Below are positions 1 through 8,511 of a DNA stretch of 33,415 bases, piece by piece; positions within the stretch are counted from its first letter, which is position 1; each line of letters begins with the position of its first letter. The stretch comes from an uncultured Oscillospiraceae bacterium (GTDB taxonomy: Bacteria; Bacillota; Clostridia; Oscillospirales; Oscillospiraceae), in NCBI GenBank assembly GCA_904395865.1, contig CAJFNY010000107.1, positions 1 through 33,415 of the forward strand, read 5' to 3'. The notes beneath the pieces are model-generated. The model had not been told where the DNA came from. It did not search any database and saw nothing but the letters and a program-made list of their open reading frames with translations. The translations under genes were made by a program, and so were the position numbers.

Positions 1-634
1 CCCAGGGGGAGTCCCACTTGAGGGCCTGATCCTCAAACTTGGACTTGGTGAACCAGAGGACGAAGTCGTTCTTGTTGCGCTTGTTGACGTCCTCCTCCAC
101 GCCCTCGCGGACGCCCACAGCCAGATCCTCCTCGTCGTGGTCGTTGAACACGTAGTACTTCTCCAGCTTCGACGTGTCGAAGTAGACGTTGCCGCCGGCC
201 TGGTAGGCGTAGCCCTTTTCCAGCAGGGCGGAGATGATGTGGATATACTCGCCGATGCAGTTGGTGGCCGGCTCCACCACGTCGGGCCGCTTGATGTTCA
301 GCTTGCGGCAGTCGTCAAAGAAGGCGTCGGTGTAGAACCGGGCGATCTCCATGACCGTCTTGTGCTCCCGGCGGGCGCCCTTGAGCATCTTGTCCTCGCC
401 GGTGTCGGCGTCGGAGCTCAGGTGGCCCACGTCGGTGATGTTCATGACGCGCTTGACGTCGTAGCCGGCGTACCGCAGGTACTTCTCCAGCACGTCCTCC
501 ATGATGTAGCTGCGGAGGTTGCCGATGTGGGCGTAGTGGTACACCGTGGGGCCGCAGGTGTACATCTTCACCTGGCCGGGGTGGTTGGGCACGAATTCCT
601 GCTTTTTGTGCGTTGCTGAATTGTATAGATACAT
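1..634 (-). CDS. cysS: Cysteinyl-tRNA synthetase, 3' part cut by window edge
   Basis: Class I aminoacyl-tRNA synthetase that charges tRNA-Cys with cysteine in the cytoplasm. The first 211 residues are visible; the C-terminal half with the KMSKS loop lies outside the window. CGPTVY at residues 27-32 supplies the first zinc-ligand Cys (C27), and HIGN at 36-39 is the ATP-binding HIGH motif in a variant form. It is followed by NITDVGHLSSDADTG, which belongs to a CysRS subtype I associate with clostridia. The frame ends in the typical KWDSPW. The ATG at 634 has GGAGG seven bases upstream. The gene follows cysE by 19 bases, so both should be controlled by the Cys T-box upstream of cysE. Family assignment is firm; the subtype remark is from memory. 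Confidence 0.96.
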   Translation of the reverse strand, partial: MYLYNSATHKKQEFVPNHPGQVKMYTCGPTVYHYAHIGNLRSYIMEDVLEKYLRYAGYDVKRVMNITDVGHLSSDADTGEDKMLKGARREHKTVMEIARFYTDAFFDDCRKLNIKRPDVVEPATNCIGEYIHIISALLEKGYAYQAGGNVYFDTSKLEKYYVFNDHDEEDLAVGVREGVEEDVNKRNKNDFVLWFTKSKFEDQALKWDSPW

Positions 635-653
635 GGGATTTCCTCCTATTGTG

Positions 654-1283
654 TTAGTCACATCTTCTGTCGTCCTCGTCGCCCAGGAGCTTTTCCAGCC
701 GGGCGATGCGCTTCTGCAGCCGCTCGATCTCCAGCATCACCGGGTCGGGCGTGTGAATCTGGTCGAGCTTCTCGCCGCTGATCTTCACGATGCGGCCCGG
801 GACGCCCACCACCGTGGCGTTGGGCGGCACCTCCCGCAGCACCACCGAGTTGGCCGCAATCCGGGCGTTGTCGCCGACCTGGAACGGGCCGAGGATCTTG
901 GCGCCGGCGCCGACCATGATATTGTTCCCCAAAGTTGGATGCCGCTTTCCTGTGTCCTTGCCGGTGCCGCCCAGGGTGACGCCCTGGTAGAGCAGGCAGT
1001 CGTCGCCGATCTCGGCGGTGGCGCCGATGACGATGCCGGTGCCGTGGTCGATGACGAGGCGGCGGCCGATCTTCGCGGCCGGGTGAATCTCCACGCCGGT
1101 GAAGGCCTTCGTCACCTGGGAAATCCACCGGGCGATGAAGAAGCAGCGGTGATTGTAAAACCAGTGGGCCAGGCGGTAAAAGATCGTGGCGTGCAGGCCG
1201 TTGTAGAGCAGCAGCACCTCCATGGCGCTGCGGGCAGCCGGGTCGTTCCGGCGGTACGCCCGGATGTCCTCCAAAAGATGCAT
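654..1283 (-). CDS. cysE: Serine O-acetyltransferase
   Basis: Transfers acetyl from acetyl-CoA to L-serine, giving O-acetylserine, the first committed step of cysteine synthesis. The 209-residue protein has an N-terminal helical region (MHLLEDIRAYRRNDPA) followed by a left-handed beta-helix of hexapeptide repeats. Family hallmarks are IDHGTGIVIG and GVTLGGTGK, with the His-Pro of KRHPTLGNN after them. A C-terminal helix (about 185-205) ends the protein. The frame stays open further upstream, but that part is the T-box antiterminator and terminator. The ATG at 1283 follows GGAGGG, so it is the start. It forms a cysteine supply and charging unit with cysS downstream. The short form fits Firmicute CysE proteins, which lack the longer N-terminal region of E. 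coli CysE. Confidence 0.96.
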   Translation of the reverse strand: MHLLEDIRAYRRNDPAARSAMEVLLLYNGLHATIFYRLAHWFYNHRCFFIARWISQVTKAFTGVEIHPAAKIGRRLVIDHGTGIVIGATAEIGDDCLLYQGVTLGGTGKDTGKRHPTLGNNIMVGAGAKILGPFQVGDNARIAANSVVLREVPPNATVVGVPGRIVKISGEKLDQIHTPDPVMLEIERLQKRIARLEKLLGDEDDRRCD

Positions 1284-1300
1284 AACTCCCTCCAAACCAA

Positions 1301-1338
1301 AAGACGCCCGCCTCCTGACAGTCTCAAGAGGCGGGCGT
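1301..1338 (-). terminator. T-box regulated intrinsic terminator
   Basis: Inverted repeat of 11 bp (1328-1338 and 1304-1314, core GCCCGCCTC) with a 13-base loop, followed in the minus direction by CTTTTGG. The 5' arm starts six bases after the TGGAACCGCG element, as needed for the mutually exclusive antiterminator fold. It sits just before the cysE SD. Confidence 0.92.
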
Positions 1339-1518
1339 ACGCTCGCGGTTCCACTCTGATTTCTCACTCAAGGGCACTGACGCGGCCCGGACGGGGTCTC
1401 CCCTCGCTCCCGAATGCACGTTCACGGGCCTCGGTGCTCCCTGCTTACAGCCGGCGGCGGGGATTCTCTGTCACGTCTGGACCGCTACTCTTTTCGTTCA
1501 ACGCGATATGCAGTTTGT
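1301..1518 (-). ncRNA. T-box riboswitch leader, cysteine specifier
   Basis: Leader RNA of cysE-cysS that binds uncharged tRNA-Cys and prevents termination. Read on the minus strand it has an AGAGA-like element near 1470, a specifier region with GAA, then TGC (Cys codon, 1416-1418) followed by A, then GGGAGC. The invariant T-box sequence TGGAACCGCG lies at 1344-1353, followed by a strong terminator at 1304-1338. The 14-base T-box core, the terminator, a Cys specifier and Cys genes downstream agree with each other, so the assignment is firm. The exact 5' end is inferred from the promoter at 1525-1553. Confidence 0.94.
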
Positions 1519-1524
1519 ATCAGT

Positions 1525-1553
1525 ATATTACCATCATTCCCCGGGTGTGTCAA
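1525..1553 (-). promoter_or_regulatory. Sigma-A promoter of the cysE-cysS T-box leader
   Basis: Minus-strand -35 TTGACA (1553-1548), 17-base spacer, -10 TAATAT (1530-1525). Transcription should begin near 1518. The -35 box contains the TGA stop codon of pgsA (1552-1550), so there is no spacer at all between the upstream operon and this promoter. Confidence 0.88.
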
Positions 1554-2071
1554 CCTTTGCTGAGGCCCAGGCAGTGCCAGTTCTTCACGAAGTACTCGAG
1601 GCCGGAGATCACCGTCGTCACGACGATGACCCACGTGACGACCGTGTCCAGCACCGGCGTCTCCATGAACGCCATCATGGCGCAGAGGCCGACCATGGTG
1701 GAGGCCGTCTTGATCTTCCCGCTCCAGCCGGCGGCCAGGACCGTGCCATTGGAGGCCGCCACCATCCGCAGGCCGCTGACGGCCAGCTCCCGCGTCAGGA
1801 CGATCATCACCGCCCAGGCCGGCATCCGGCCCCACTGGATGAAGATCAGCATGGCCGAGAACACCAGCAGCTTGTCCGCCAGGGGATCCAGGAACTTGCC
1901 GAAGTCGCTGACCTGGTTGTAGTGCCGGGCGATGTAGCCGTCGACGAAGTCGGTGACGCTGGCCAGAATGAAGATGGCCAGGGCGACCCAGTGGCTGCCC
2001 AGCAGGAACACGGCCATGAACACCGGGATCAGGGCCACGCGGAGCAGCGTCAGTTTGCTGGCTGTCGTCAT
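1550..2071 (-). CDS. pgsA: CDP-diacylglycerol--glycerol-3-phosphate 3-phosphatidyltransferase
   Basis: Integral membrane enzyme that makes phosphatidylglycerol phosphate from CDP-diacylglycerol and glycerol 3-phosphate, the entry to phosphatidylglycerol and cardiolipin. The CDP-alcohol phosphotransferase signature is intact: D41, D44-G45, A48-R49, G58, D62, D66 in the exact D-x2-DG-x2-AR-x8-G-x3-D-x3-D spacing. At 173 residues it has the usual length, with several hydrophobic helices (about 7-24, 28-40, 72-95, 120-160). The ATG at 2071 overlaps the rimO stop by four bases (ATGA), and GGAGGAGG lies in the rimO end, indicating translational coupling. It is the last gene of the run that begins with the lipoprotein at 10557. 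The order rimO-pgsA next to recA is common in Firmicutes; cinA, often between pgsA and recA, is not present here. Confidence 0.96.
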   Translation of the reverse strand: MTTASKLTLLRVALIPVFMAVFLLGSHWVALAIFILASVTDFVDGYIARHYNQVSDFGKFLDPLADKLLVFSAMLIFIQWGRMPAWAVMIVLTRELAVSGLRMVAASNGTVLAAGWSGKIKTASTMVGLCAMMAFMETPVLDTVVTWVIVVTTVISGLEYFVKNWHCLGLSKG

Positions 2072-3405
2072 GATACTTCCTCCTCCAGGCGGCCGGTGGG
2101 CTCGCCGTCCTCGGCGCCCTCCAGGCGCACGGTCACGAATTCTCCTGGGGCCACCGGCCGGCCGGCCGTAAACCAGATGTGGCCGTCGATGTCCGCCGAC
2201 TCGGCGTAGCTGCGGCCGAAGTACCGGCCGGTTTCAGGCTGGAAGCCCTCGCACAGGACGGTCTCCAGCGTGCCCATACGGGTCTCGTTGTACGCATCGA
2301 GGATCCGGGACTGGAGCTCCGCCAGGAACTCGGCCCGCTGCTGCGCCACCTCCCGCGGCGGATACGCCATCCGCGCCGCCGGCGTCCCCTCCTCCGGCGA
2401 GAACACGAAGGCGCCGACCCGCTCCAGCCGGTGGCGGCGCAGGAAGTCGCACAGCTCGTCGAAGGCGGCCTCGTCCTCGCCGGGCAGGCCGGCGATCAGG
2501 CTGGTGCGCAGCACCAGGCCGGGGATCCACTCCCGGAGCTTCCGGAACAGCGCCTCCAGGTACGCCTTGTCGCCGCGGCGGTTCATGCGGCGGAGGATCG
2601 TGTCGTTGACGTGCTGAATGGGGATGTCCAGGTACTTGACGATCTTCGGCTCCCGGGCCAGCACGTCGATGAGCCGGTCGGACATCTCGTCGGGGTACAG
2701 ATAGTGCACCCGGATCCAGCGAAGGCCGTCGATCCGGCACAGGGCCTGCAGCAGCTCCGCCAGGCGGCGCTCGCCGTACAGGTCGATGCCGTAGCGGCTG
2801 GTGTCCTGGGCGACGACGATCAGCTCCCGCACGCCGCCGGCCGCCAGGGCCTCCGCCTCGGCCAGCAGTTCCTCCATGGGGCGGCTGCGGTACCGGCCGC
2901 GGATGCTGGGGATTACGCAGTAGGAGCAGCGGTTGTCACAGCCCTCGGCGATGCGCAGGTAGGCGAAGTAGCCGGGCGTCGACAGGACGCGCTTCGGCTC
3001 CTCCACGGCGGCGTTGATGTCGCCGAAGAAGGTCAGGTGCTCCTCCCCGTCCAGGACGCGGTTGGCGGCCTCGACGATGTCGTTGTAGCTGCCGGTGCCC
3101 AGCACGGCGTCCACCTCCGGCAGTTCGCCGAGCATCTCGTCCCGGTAGCGCTGGCTCAGGCAGCCGGCGACGATCAGCTTGCCGACGCGCCCCTCGGCCT
3201 TGGCCCTCGCCAGGGTCAGGATCGTCTCGATGGCCTCGGACGCGGCGGCCTCAATGAAGCCGCACGTGTTGACCACGGCCAGATCCACCTGGTCCGGCAC
3301 CTCGGAAATGGAATAGCCGGCCTCCCGGAGCAGGTACATCATCTGCTCGGTGTTGACCTGGTTTTTCGCACAGCCCAGGGACACAAAGCCCACAGAATAG
3401 GCCAT
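2068..3405 (-). CDS. rimO: Ribosomal protein S12 methylthiotransferase RimO
   Basis: Radical SAM methylthiotransferase that modifies the conserved aspartate of ribosomal protein S12 (D88/D89 region) to 3-methylthioaspartate. The 445-residue protein has the N-terminal UPF0004 domain with three cluster cysteines C12 (GCAKN), C48 (NTCGF) and C82 (AGCLSQR). The radical SAM CxxxCxxC is C156, C160, C163, and the C-terminal region (about 370-440) is a TRAM domain. The start VGFVSLGCAKN is typical of RimO rather than MiaB or MtaB. The frame is open further upstream but that sequence is recX in another frame; the ATG at 3405 has GGAGG eight bases before it. It lies one base after the recX stop and overlaps pgsA by four bases. 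Confidence 0.95.
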   Translation of the reverse strand: MAYSVGFVSLGCAKNQVNTEQMMYLLREAGYSISEVPDQVDLAVVNTCGFIEAAASEAIETILTLARAKAEGRVGKLIVAGCLSQRYRDEMLGELPEVDAVLGTGSYNDIVEAANRVLDGEEHLTFFGDINAAVEEPKRVLSTPGYFAYLRIAEGCDNRCSYCVIPSIRGRYRSRPMEELLAEAEALAAGGVRELIVVAQDTSRYGIDLYGERRLAELLQALCRIDGLRWIRVHYLYPDEMSDRLIDVLAREPKIVKYLDIPIQHVNDTILRRMNRRGDKAYLEALFRKLREWIPGLVLRTSLIAGLPGEDEAAFDELCDFLRRHRLERVGAFVFSPEEGTPAARMAYPPREVAQQRAEFLAELQSRILDAYNETRMGTLETVLCEGFQPETGRYFGRSYAESADIDGHIWFTAGRPVAPGEFVTVRLEGAEDGEPTGRLEEEVS

Positions 3406-3406
3406 T

Positions 3407-4075
3407 TCAATCGTCCTCCATACAGGAAATTCCGCAGTCGTCAAAGGCGTCGGCTGCGTCCAGGCCCGCGGCGTAGCGGTCCAGCGCCCGCCGGATGTCC
3501 GGCCAGCGGTGGCCGCGGCGCTGCAGCGCCTCCACGGCCCGGCGGGTCTCGTCCCGGTCCGGCAGCCGGCCGCGGAAGCGGGCGGCCAGGAAGCGGTCCA
3601 GAGCCCCGTCGGGGGCGGGCAGATCGGCCAGTGCCTCGTCCCAGAGGGCGCGGTCGATGCCCTTTTCATAAAAAATCTGACGGATGCGCCGGTCGCCGTA
3701 CCCCTTCCGGGCGGCGGCGGAGGCCAGCTGACGGGCCGTCTCCCGGTCGTCCAGCAGCTGCAGGTCCGAGAGCCAGCGGACGGCCTCCTCGGCGTCCTCG
3801 TCCGCCTCTCCCTTCTGCTGCAGCCGGCGGCGCAGCTCCTGCTCGGAGACCGGGGCCGCCGACAGGATCCGCACGGCCCGGGCCTTGGCGGACGCGCGGC
3901 CGTTGGCCTGGCGGATGCGGGCCAGCACGTCCTCGTCCAGCTCCGTCCCTTCCGTCAGGCCGAAGTTCTCCACCACCTGCTGCTCCAGCCGCAGGCGGGC
4001 GCCGTCCTCCAGGACGACGGTGAAGCGGCCGCCACGGACCGACGGACGGCGGACGGACTCAATCCGCCGCGTCAT
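3407..4075 (-). CDS. recX: Regulatory protein RecX
   Basis: Binds RecA filaments and limits or modulates RecA recombinase and co-protease activity. The 222-residue protein is rich in Arg, Leu and Glu and built of three-helix repeats. RecX hallmarks are SEQELRRRL and the later [20 protein letters not shown], with a final repeat around [13 protein letters not shown]. The N-terminal beta-rich extension (about residues 1-55) is usual in Firmicute RecX. The ATG at 4075 lies inside recA, so the genes overlap by 17 bases. No good SD is seen there, and translation probably depends on ribosomes finishing recA. The overlap with recA supports the family call, since RecX is otherwise poorly conserved. 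Confidence 0.93.
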   Translation of the reverse strand: MTRRIESVRRPSVRGGRFTVVLEDGARLRLEQQVVENFGLTEGTELDEDVLARIRQANGRASAKARAVRILSAAPVSEQELRRRLQQKGEADEDAEEAVRWLSDLQLLDDRETARQLASAAARKGYGDRRIRQIFYEKGIDRALWDEALADLPAPDGALDRFLAARFRGRLPDRDETRRAVEALQRRGHRWPDIRRALDRYAAGLDAADAFDDCGISCMEDD

Positions 4076-5174
4076 CGTCGTTGAAGTCGTCGGCGCTGAC
4101 GTCCACCGGCTTGGCAGCCGGACGCATGGCAGCCCGGGCGCGGGTGCCCTGGAGCTTCCAGAAGTTCTCGCGGATGCCCTTCTCCAGCTCGTCGGCCATC
4201 TCGGGATGGTCGATCAGATACTGCTTGGCGTTGTCGCGGCCCTGGCCGATGCGCTCCTCGCCGATGGAGAACCAGCTGCCGCTCTTCTGCACCAGCTCCA
4301 GCTGGACGCCCAGGTCCAGCAGCTCACCGAAGCGGGAGATGCCCTCGCCGTACATGATGTCGAAGATGGCCTCCCGGAAGGGCGGCGCGACCTTGTTCTT
4401 GATGACCTTGGCGCGGGTGCGGTTGCCCACCACCTCCGTGCCGTCCTTGATGGCCTCGATGCGGCGGATGTCGATGCGGACGGAGGCGTAGAACTTCAGG
4501 GCATTGCCGCCGGTGGTCGTCTCGGGATTGCCGTACATGACGCCGATCTTCAGGCGGATCTGGTTGATGAAGATGACGACGCAGTTCGTCTTGGCGATGG
4601 TGCCGGCCAGCTTCCGCAGGGCCTGGGACATGAGCCGCGCCTGCAGGCCCACGAAGCTGTCGCCCATTTCGCCCTCGATCTCCGCCCGGGGCGTCAGCGC
4701 CGCCACGGAGTCCACGACGATGGCGTCCACGGCGCCGGAACGGACCAGGGCGTCGGTGATCTCCAGGGCCTGCTCGCCGGTGTCCGGCTGGGAGACGAGC
4801 ATGGAGTCGATGTCCACACCCAGGGCCGCGGCGTAGTCGGGGTCCAGCGCGTGCTCGGCGTCCACGAAGGCCACCTCGCCGCCCATCTTCTGGGCCTGGG
4901 CCAGGATGTGCAGGGCCAGGGTCGTCTTGCCGGAGGACTCGGGGCCGTAGATCTCGATGATCCGCCCGCGGGGGACGCCGCCGATGCCCAGGGCCGCATC
5001 CAGGGCCAGGGAGCCGGTGGGAATCGCGTCCACCACCATCTCCGGCCGGTCGCCCAGGCGCATGACGGCGCCCTTGCCGAAGTTCTTCTCGATCTGGTGC
5101 AGCGCCGTCTCCAGCGCGCGCTTCTTGTCGCTGGCCGGCGCCGGGGTCTCATAGGGGGATTTCACTTTTGCCAT
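4059..5174 (-). CDS. recA: Recombinase RecA
   Basis: ATP-dependent strand-exchange protein of homologous recombination and SOS co-protease. The protein has 371 residues with Walker A GPESSGKT at 77-84. The catalytic glutamate region, the Walker [11 protein letters not shown], loop L1 [17 protein letters not shown], and loop L2 with [10 protein letters not shown] and ETTTGG are all intact. The C-terminal tail is acidic (ending [10 protein letters not shown]), as is usual. The ATG at 5174 starts two bases after the prmC stop; its SD (GAGAGGA) is in the prmC tail. I saw no promoter and no LexA-type inverted repeat (GAAC-N4-GTTC or similar) directly upstream. recA may therefore depend on the distant operon promoter or an unseen internal one. 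Confidence 0.98.
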   Translation of the reverse strand: MAKVKSPYETPAPASDKKRALETALHQIEKNFGKGAVMRLGDRPEMVVDAIPTGSLALDAALGIGGVPRGRIIEIYGPESSGKTTLALHILAQAQKMGGEVAFVDAEHALDPDYAAALGVDIDSMLVSQPDTGEQALEITDALVRSGAVDAIVVDSVAALTPRAEIEGEMGDSFVGLQARLMSQALRKLAGTIAKTNCVVIFINQIRLKIGVMYGNPETTTGGNALKFYASVRIDIRRIEAIKDGTEVVGNRTRAKVIKNKVAPPFREAIFDIMYGEGISRFGELLDLGVQLELVQKSGSWFSIGEERIGQGRDNAKQYLIDHPEMADELEKGIRENFWKLQGTRARAAMRPAAKPVDVSADDFNDDDAAD

Positions 5175-5176
5175 AC

Positions 5177-6052
5177 TTACGCATCCTCTCTCCCGTATTG
5201 CGCCAGGACGGCGCGGATGATGTCGCCGGTGTCCCGGCGGAACTGCAGCACGCGGTAGCCGGCTCCCTCCAGGATGGCCTGCACCGCCTCATGCTGCCCC
5301 ATGCCGAACTCCAGGCAGAGGTAGCCGCCGGGCTTGAGGGCCGGCGTAAAGTTCTGCACGATGGCCCGGTAGAAGTCCAGGCCGTCCTCGCCGCCGTCCA
5401 GGGCCATGCGCGGCTCGTAGTCCCGCACCGAGGGGGCCAGCTGCGCCCACTCGGCGGTCGTCACGTACGGCGGATTGGAGACGATCATGTCGAAGGTGCC
5501 CAGGAAGCGGGCCGCCGGCTTGCGGGCGTCCACGGCCATGCAGCTGACGCGGCCGGAAAGCTTCTGGTCCGCGATGTTCCGCTTGGCCACCCGGATGGCC
5601 CCGGGGGACAGCTCGCCCAGTGTCACCCGGGCATCCTTGACCCGGTGGGCGATGGCCAGGCCGATGCAGCCCGTGCCGGCGCAGAGGTCGAGGATCCGCG
5701 GGTTCTGCTCCAGGAAGAGGGCTTTCTTGATGGCCAGCTCCGTGACGGCCATGGTGTCGTCCCGGGGAATCAGCACGTCGCGGGTGACGGTCAGCGTCAT
5801 GCCGCAGAAGTCCCACTCCCCGAGGATGTACGCCAGCGGCTCCCCTTCGCGGACACGGGCCACGGATTCCCGCAGCGTCCGGACGGCCTGCTCGTCAGCG
5901 TACACCTGCCGGCCGGCGATCAGCTCGGCCGCCGGGAGCCCGGAGGCCTTGCAGACCAGCTCCCGGGCCACGTGGGAGGCGTCGGCCCCCAGGGTCTCAA
6001 ACAGCTCGCTGCGGATCTCCTGATAGAGCTCGCTGAAGGTCTTTTTCACCAT
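5177..6052 (-). CDS. prmC: Peptide chain release factor N5-glutamine methyltransferase PrmC
   Basis: Methylates the glutamine of the GGQ motif in release factors RF1 and RF2 using S-adenosylmethionine. The 291-residue protein has an N-terminal helical domain (about 1-80). A Rossmann methyltransferase domain follows, with [13 protein letters not shown] at 121-133 and the substrate-binding NPPY at 193-196. The family motif usually written IPRPET reads IPRDDT here (95-100), a modest departure. The start overlaps the DUF1385 stop by seven bases. In many clostridia the order is DUF1385, prmC, prfA; here recA follows and prfA (RF1) is absent from the window. Confidence 0.95.
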   Translation of the reverse strand: MVKKTFSELYQEIRSELFETLGADASHVARELVCKASGLPAAELIAGRQVYADEQAVRTLRESVARVREGEPLAYILGEWDFCGMTLTVTRDVLIPRDDTMAVTELAIKKALFLEQNPRILDLCAGTGCIGLAIAHRVKDARVTLGELSPGAIRVAKRNIADQKLSGRVSCMAVDARKPAARFLGTFDMIVSNPPYVTTAEWAQLAPSVRDYEPRMALDGGEDGLDFYRAIVQNFTPALKPGGYLCLEFGMGQHEAVQAILEGAGYRVLQFRRDTGDIIRAVLAQYGREDA

Positions 6053-7008
6053 CGGTCGGCGCCCTCCTCCTCGGGAATGACCGCCTCCATCGCCTCGATG
6101 GCCACCTCGATCATGGAATCGTCCGGCTCGTTGGTGGTGAAGCGCTGCATGGCCATGCCGGGCTTCGTCAGGAGGCGTGTGAACCAGTTGTCGTGCCGGC
6201 CGGCAAAGCGGTTGATCTCGTAGCTGATGGCCACGATCACCGGCAGCATCAGCAGGTGCAGCCCCATGCGGGCCAGCGTGTTGCTGACGCGGATGAACGC
6301 GCCGCAGAGGATGCTGATGCAGATCACCACCAGCAGGAAGCTGGTGCCGCAGCGGGGGTGGAAGCGCGTCATGGGCCGGACGTTCTCCACCGTCAGCGGC
6401 AGCCGCGCCTCGTAGCAGCGGATGGTCTTATGTTCCGCGCCGTGGTAGGCAAACAGCCGGCGCATATCCTTCATCCGGGAGATCAGAATCATGTAGCCCA
6501 GGAACAGCAGGATTTTCAGCAGGCCCTCGCACACGTTGCGGGCCAGCAGATGCTCCCGCAGGCCGGGGATCAGACCGGTCAGCAGCGTGGGCAGCAGGAT
6601 GAACAGGCCCACGGAGAACGCGATGCCCAGCACCACGGCCGAGTAAATCAGGAACTGCTCCAGCTTCTCCGAGCCGAAGCGCCGCTCGATCCACTTTTCG
6701 AATTTTGACGGCTCCGCCGCCTCCCCTTCCTCCTCGGGGAAGTATTCGGCTGAGAAGAGCAGCGCCCGGACGCCGTTGACCATGGAGCTGCCGAACGTGA
6801 AGATGCCGCGGATGAACGGCACCCTCGTCAGCGGCGAGCGGTGGCTGAGCTTCAGGTCGTCGACCTTCTTGACGAGCCCGTCCTTGGAGCGGACGACGAT
6901 GGCCTGCTTGTCCGGCCCGCGCATGAGGATGCCCTCGATCAGGGCCTGTCCGCCGATGAGGGTCTTGAACTTTTCCTGGGGCTGGTGGGTTTCGTTGGAT
7001 GTTGCCAT
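6046..7008 (-). CDS. DUF1385 (YqhQ-like) membrane protein
   Basis: Function unknown. The 320-residue protein matches the YqhQ/DUF1385 family as I know it: an N-terminal soluble region beginning with IGGQALIEGILMRG (18-31), then four hydrophobic segments at about 118-148, 158-177, 223-240 and 249-266. Between and after them are conserved His/Glu/Cys clusters AYHGAEHKT (187-195) and FHPRCGTS (216-223), whose form suggests a metal or catalytic site, although this is inference. The SD GGGAGG lies four bases before the ATG at 7008. It is 37 bases after the histidine kinase and overlaps prmC. Its pairing with prmC is widespread in clostridia, but the reason is not known to me. Confidence 0.9.
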   Translation of the reverse strand: MATSNETHQPQEKFKTLIGGQALIEGILMRGPDKQAIVVRSKDGLVKKVDDLKLSHRSPLTRVPFIRGIFTFGSSMVNGVRALLFSAEYFPEEEGEAAEPSKFEKWIERRFGSEKLEQFLIYSAVVLGIAFSVGLFILLPTLLTGLIPGLREHLLARNVCEGLLKILLFLGYMILISRMKDMRRLFAYHGAEHKTIRCYEARLPLTVENVRPMTRFHPRCGTSFLLVVICISILCGAFIRVSNTLARMGLHLLMLPVIVAISYEINRFAGRHDNWFTRLLTKPGMAMQRFTTNEPDDSMIEVAIEAMEAVIPEEEGADRW

Positions 7009-7045
7009 GGGTGCCTCCCGGGCCGCTGAGCGCGGCGTAGAATTT

Positions 7046-8464
7046 TTACGATGCTTCGCCGATGGGCAGGCGGATCGTCACCAGCGTGCCGCCGCCGTCG
7101 GCATTTTCCAGAATCAGCTGGCCGCCGTGCATGGTGACGATCTCCTCGCAGACCGCCAGGCCGATGCCGCTGCCGCGGGCCTTGGAGCTGCCCTTGTAGA
7201 ACTTCATCTTCACGTGGGGCAGCTCGTCCTCGGGGATGCCGGGTCCAAAGTCCCGGATCCGGACGACGACGAAGTCGTCCTCCCGGCTGATGGACGCGGT
7301 GATGACCTTGCCCTCGCCGCCGTGCTTGGCGGCGTTGTCGAGGATGTTCAGGAACACCTGCCGCAGGCGGGACACGTCGCACGGGATCTCGGGGATCTCG
7401 TCGTCGTTTTCCAGGTACTTGAGCTCGATGCCCTCCTGCTTCAGCCGGCTGCCGTACATGAACACCGTGTCCTCGAAGGCGGCGCGGATGTCGGCCGTCT
7501 GGACGTTGAGGGTGAAGCGGCCGTCCTGCATCCGCGTGAACTCCAGCAGCTCCTCCACCATGTTCGTCAGGCGGCGGGTCTCGCTCAGGATGATCAGCAT
7601 GCCGCGGCGCGTCTCCACCGGGTCCATGGTCTCGGCCGACAGCAGCGTCTCGCCCCAGCCGGAGATGGCCGTCAGCGGCGTGCGCAGCTCGTGGGAGACG
7701 GACGAGACGAACTCCGACTGCATCCGCTCGGCCTGGCCGATCTTCACGGACATGTCGTTGATGGTGTCGGCCAGCTCGCCGATCTCGTCGTCGAACTTCT
7801 TCTGGATCTGGGAGCCGTAGCTGCCCGAGGCGATCCGCTTTGCCGTGGCGGTGATCTCCGTGACGGGGCCGACGATGGAGCGGATGAAGAACTGACTGCT
7901 GAACATGACCAGCGCGATGAACACGACGCCCACCAGCACCGCCAGGGCCGTAATCATGGCGATCTGGCGGTCGACATTCTTCAGGCTGGTGACGAAGCGC
8001 ATGACGCCGATGACCTCGCCGTTGACGTAGATCATCGGGCTGGAGACGGCCAGGATCCGCTCACCGGTAGCCGGGTTCTCCCCGCGGTAGGGGGCCACCT
8101 CCTTCGTCTCGATGGCCTGCTGGATGTCGGGCGTCTCAGGGTCCTCCCCGCCCCACTGGCCGTACGACGAGGCGACGATCCGGCCGCTGGTGCTGATGAA
8201 CTGCAGCTCCAGCACGTCTTTCTCCTCGAAGGTCTGGGCCATGACGATGCACGACTGGTAGAACTCGCCGTAGCTCTGGCCGATGTAGTCGCTGAAAAAG
8301 TCGGTGGTGGTCCGCGCCTTGGACTCCAGGCCGGACTCCATGCTGGAGTAGTAATACATGGTGAAGGACAGGGAGACCGCCACGATGCACACGATCACCA
8401 GCAGAACCACGATGCTCAGGTTGTTGACAATCCACCGCTGCTGGATGCCGGAGATCTTTTTCAT
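7046..8464 (-). CDS. Membrane sensor histidine kinase
   Basis: Two-component sensor that autophosphorylates on His and passes phosphate to the neighbouring regulator. Of 472 residues, TM1 is about 13-37, an extracytoplasmic domain is 38-167, and TM2 is about 168-192. A HAMP linker (193-245) follows. The HisKA dimer domain carries SVSHELRTPL with phospho-acceptor H258, and a HATPase domain has NILDNAAKHG, DFGPGIP and GSGIGL. The sensory domain contains VASSYGQW and VNGEVIGVMRFVTS, which look like a Cache/PAS-like fold; this is weak inference. The ATG at 8464 is preceded by GGGGGG. The gene lies 47 bases after the response regulator and belongs to the lipoprotein operon. The signal is unknown. 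It resembles PhoR/VanS/WalK-type kinases but no specific ortholog can be named. Confidence 0.93.
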   Translation of the reverse strand: MKKISGIQQRWIVNNLSIVVLLVIVCIVAVSLSFTMYYYSSMESGLESKARTTTDFFSDYIGQSYGEFYQSCIVMAQTFEEKDVLELQFISTSGRIVASSYGQWGGEDPETPDIQQAIETKEVAPYRGENPATGERILAVSSPMIYVNGEVIGVMRFVTSLKNVDRQIAMITALAVLVGVVFIALVMFSSQFFIRSIVGPVTEITATAKRIASGSYGSQIQKKFDDEIGELADTINDMSVKIGQAERMQSEFVSSVSHELRTPLTAISGWGETLLSAETMDPVETRRGMLIILSETRRLTNMVEELLEFTRMQDGRFTLNVQTADIRAAFEDTVFMYGSRLKQEGIELKYLENDDEIPEIPCDVSRLRQVFLNILDNAAKHGGEGKVITASISREDDFVVVRIRDFGPGIPEDELPHVKMKFYKGSSKARGSGIGLAVCEEIVTMHGGQLILENADGGGTLVTIRLPIGEAS

Positions 8465-8511
8465 GGCGCTTCCCCCCTTTCACGGCTGCCGCAGGCACCG
8501 GGTCTCGGCCG

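Noticed and set aside
1284-1367. N-terminal extension of CysE
   Set aside because: The extra frame is the T-box antiterminator and terminator, and a GGAGGG lies before the ATG at 1283.
2179-5258. Two long plus-strand frames opposite rimO, recX and recA
   Set aside because: Same cause as above: antisense of verified minus-strand genes with intact motifs. No recognisable domain and no SD.
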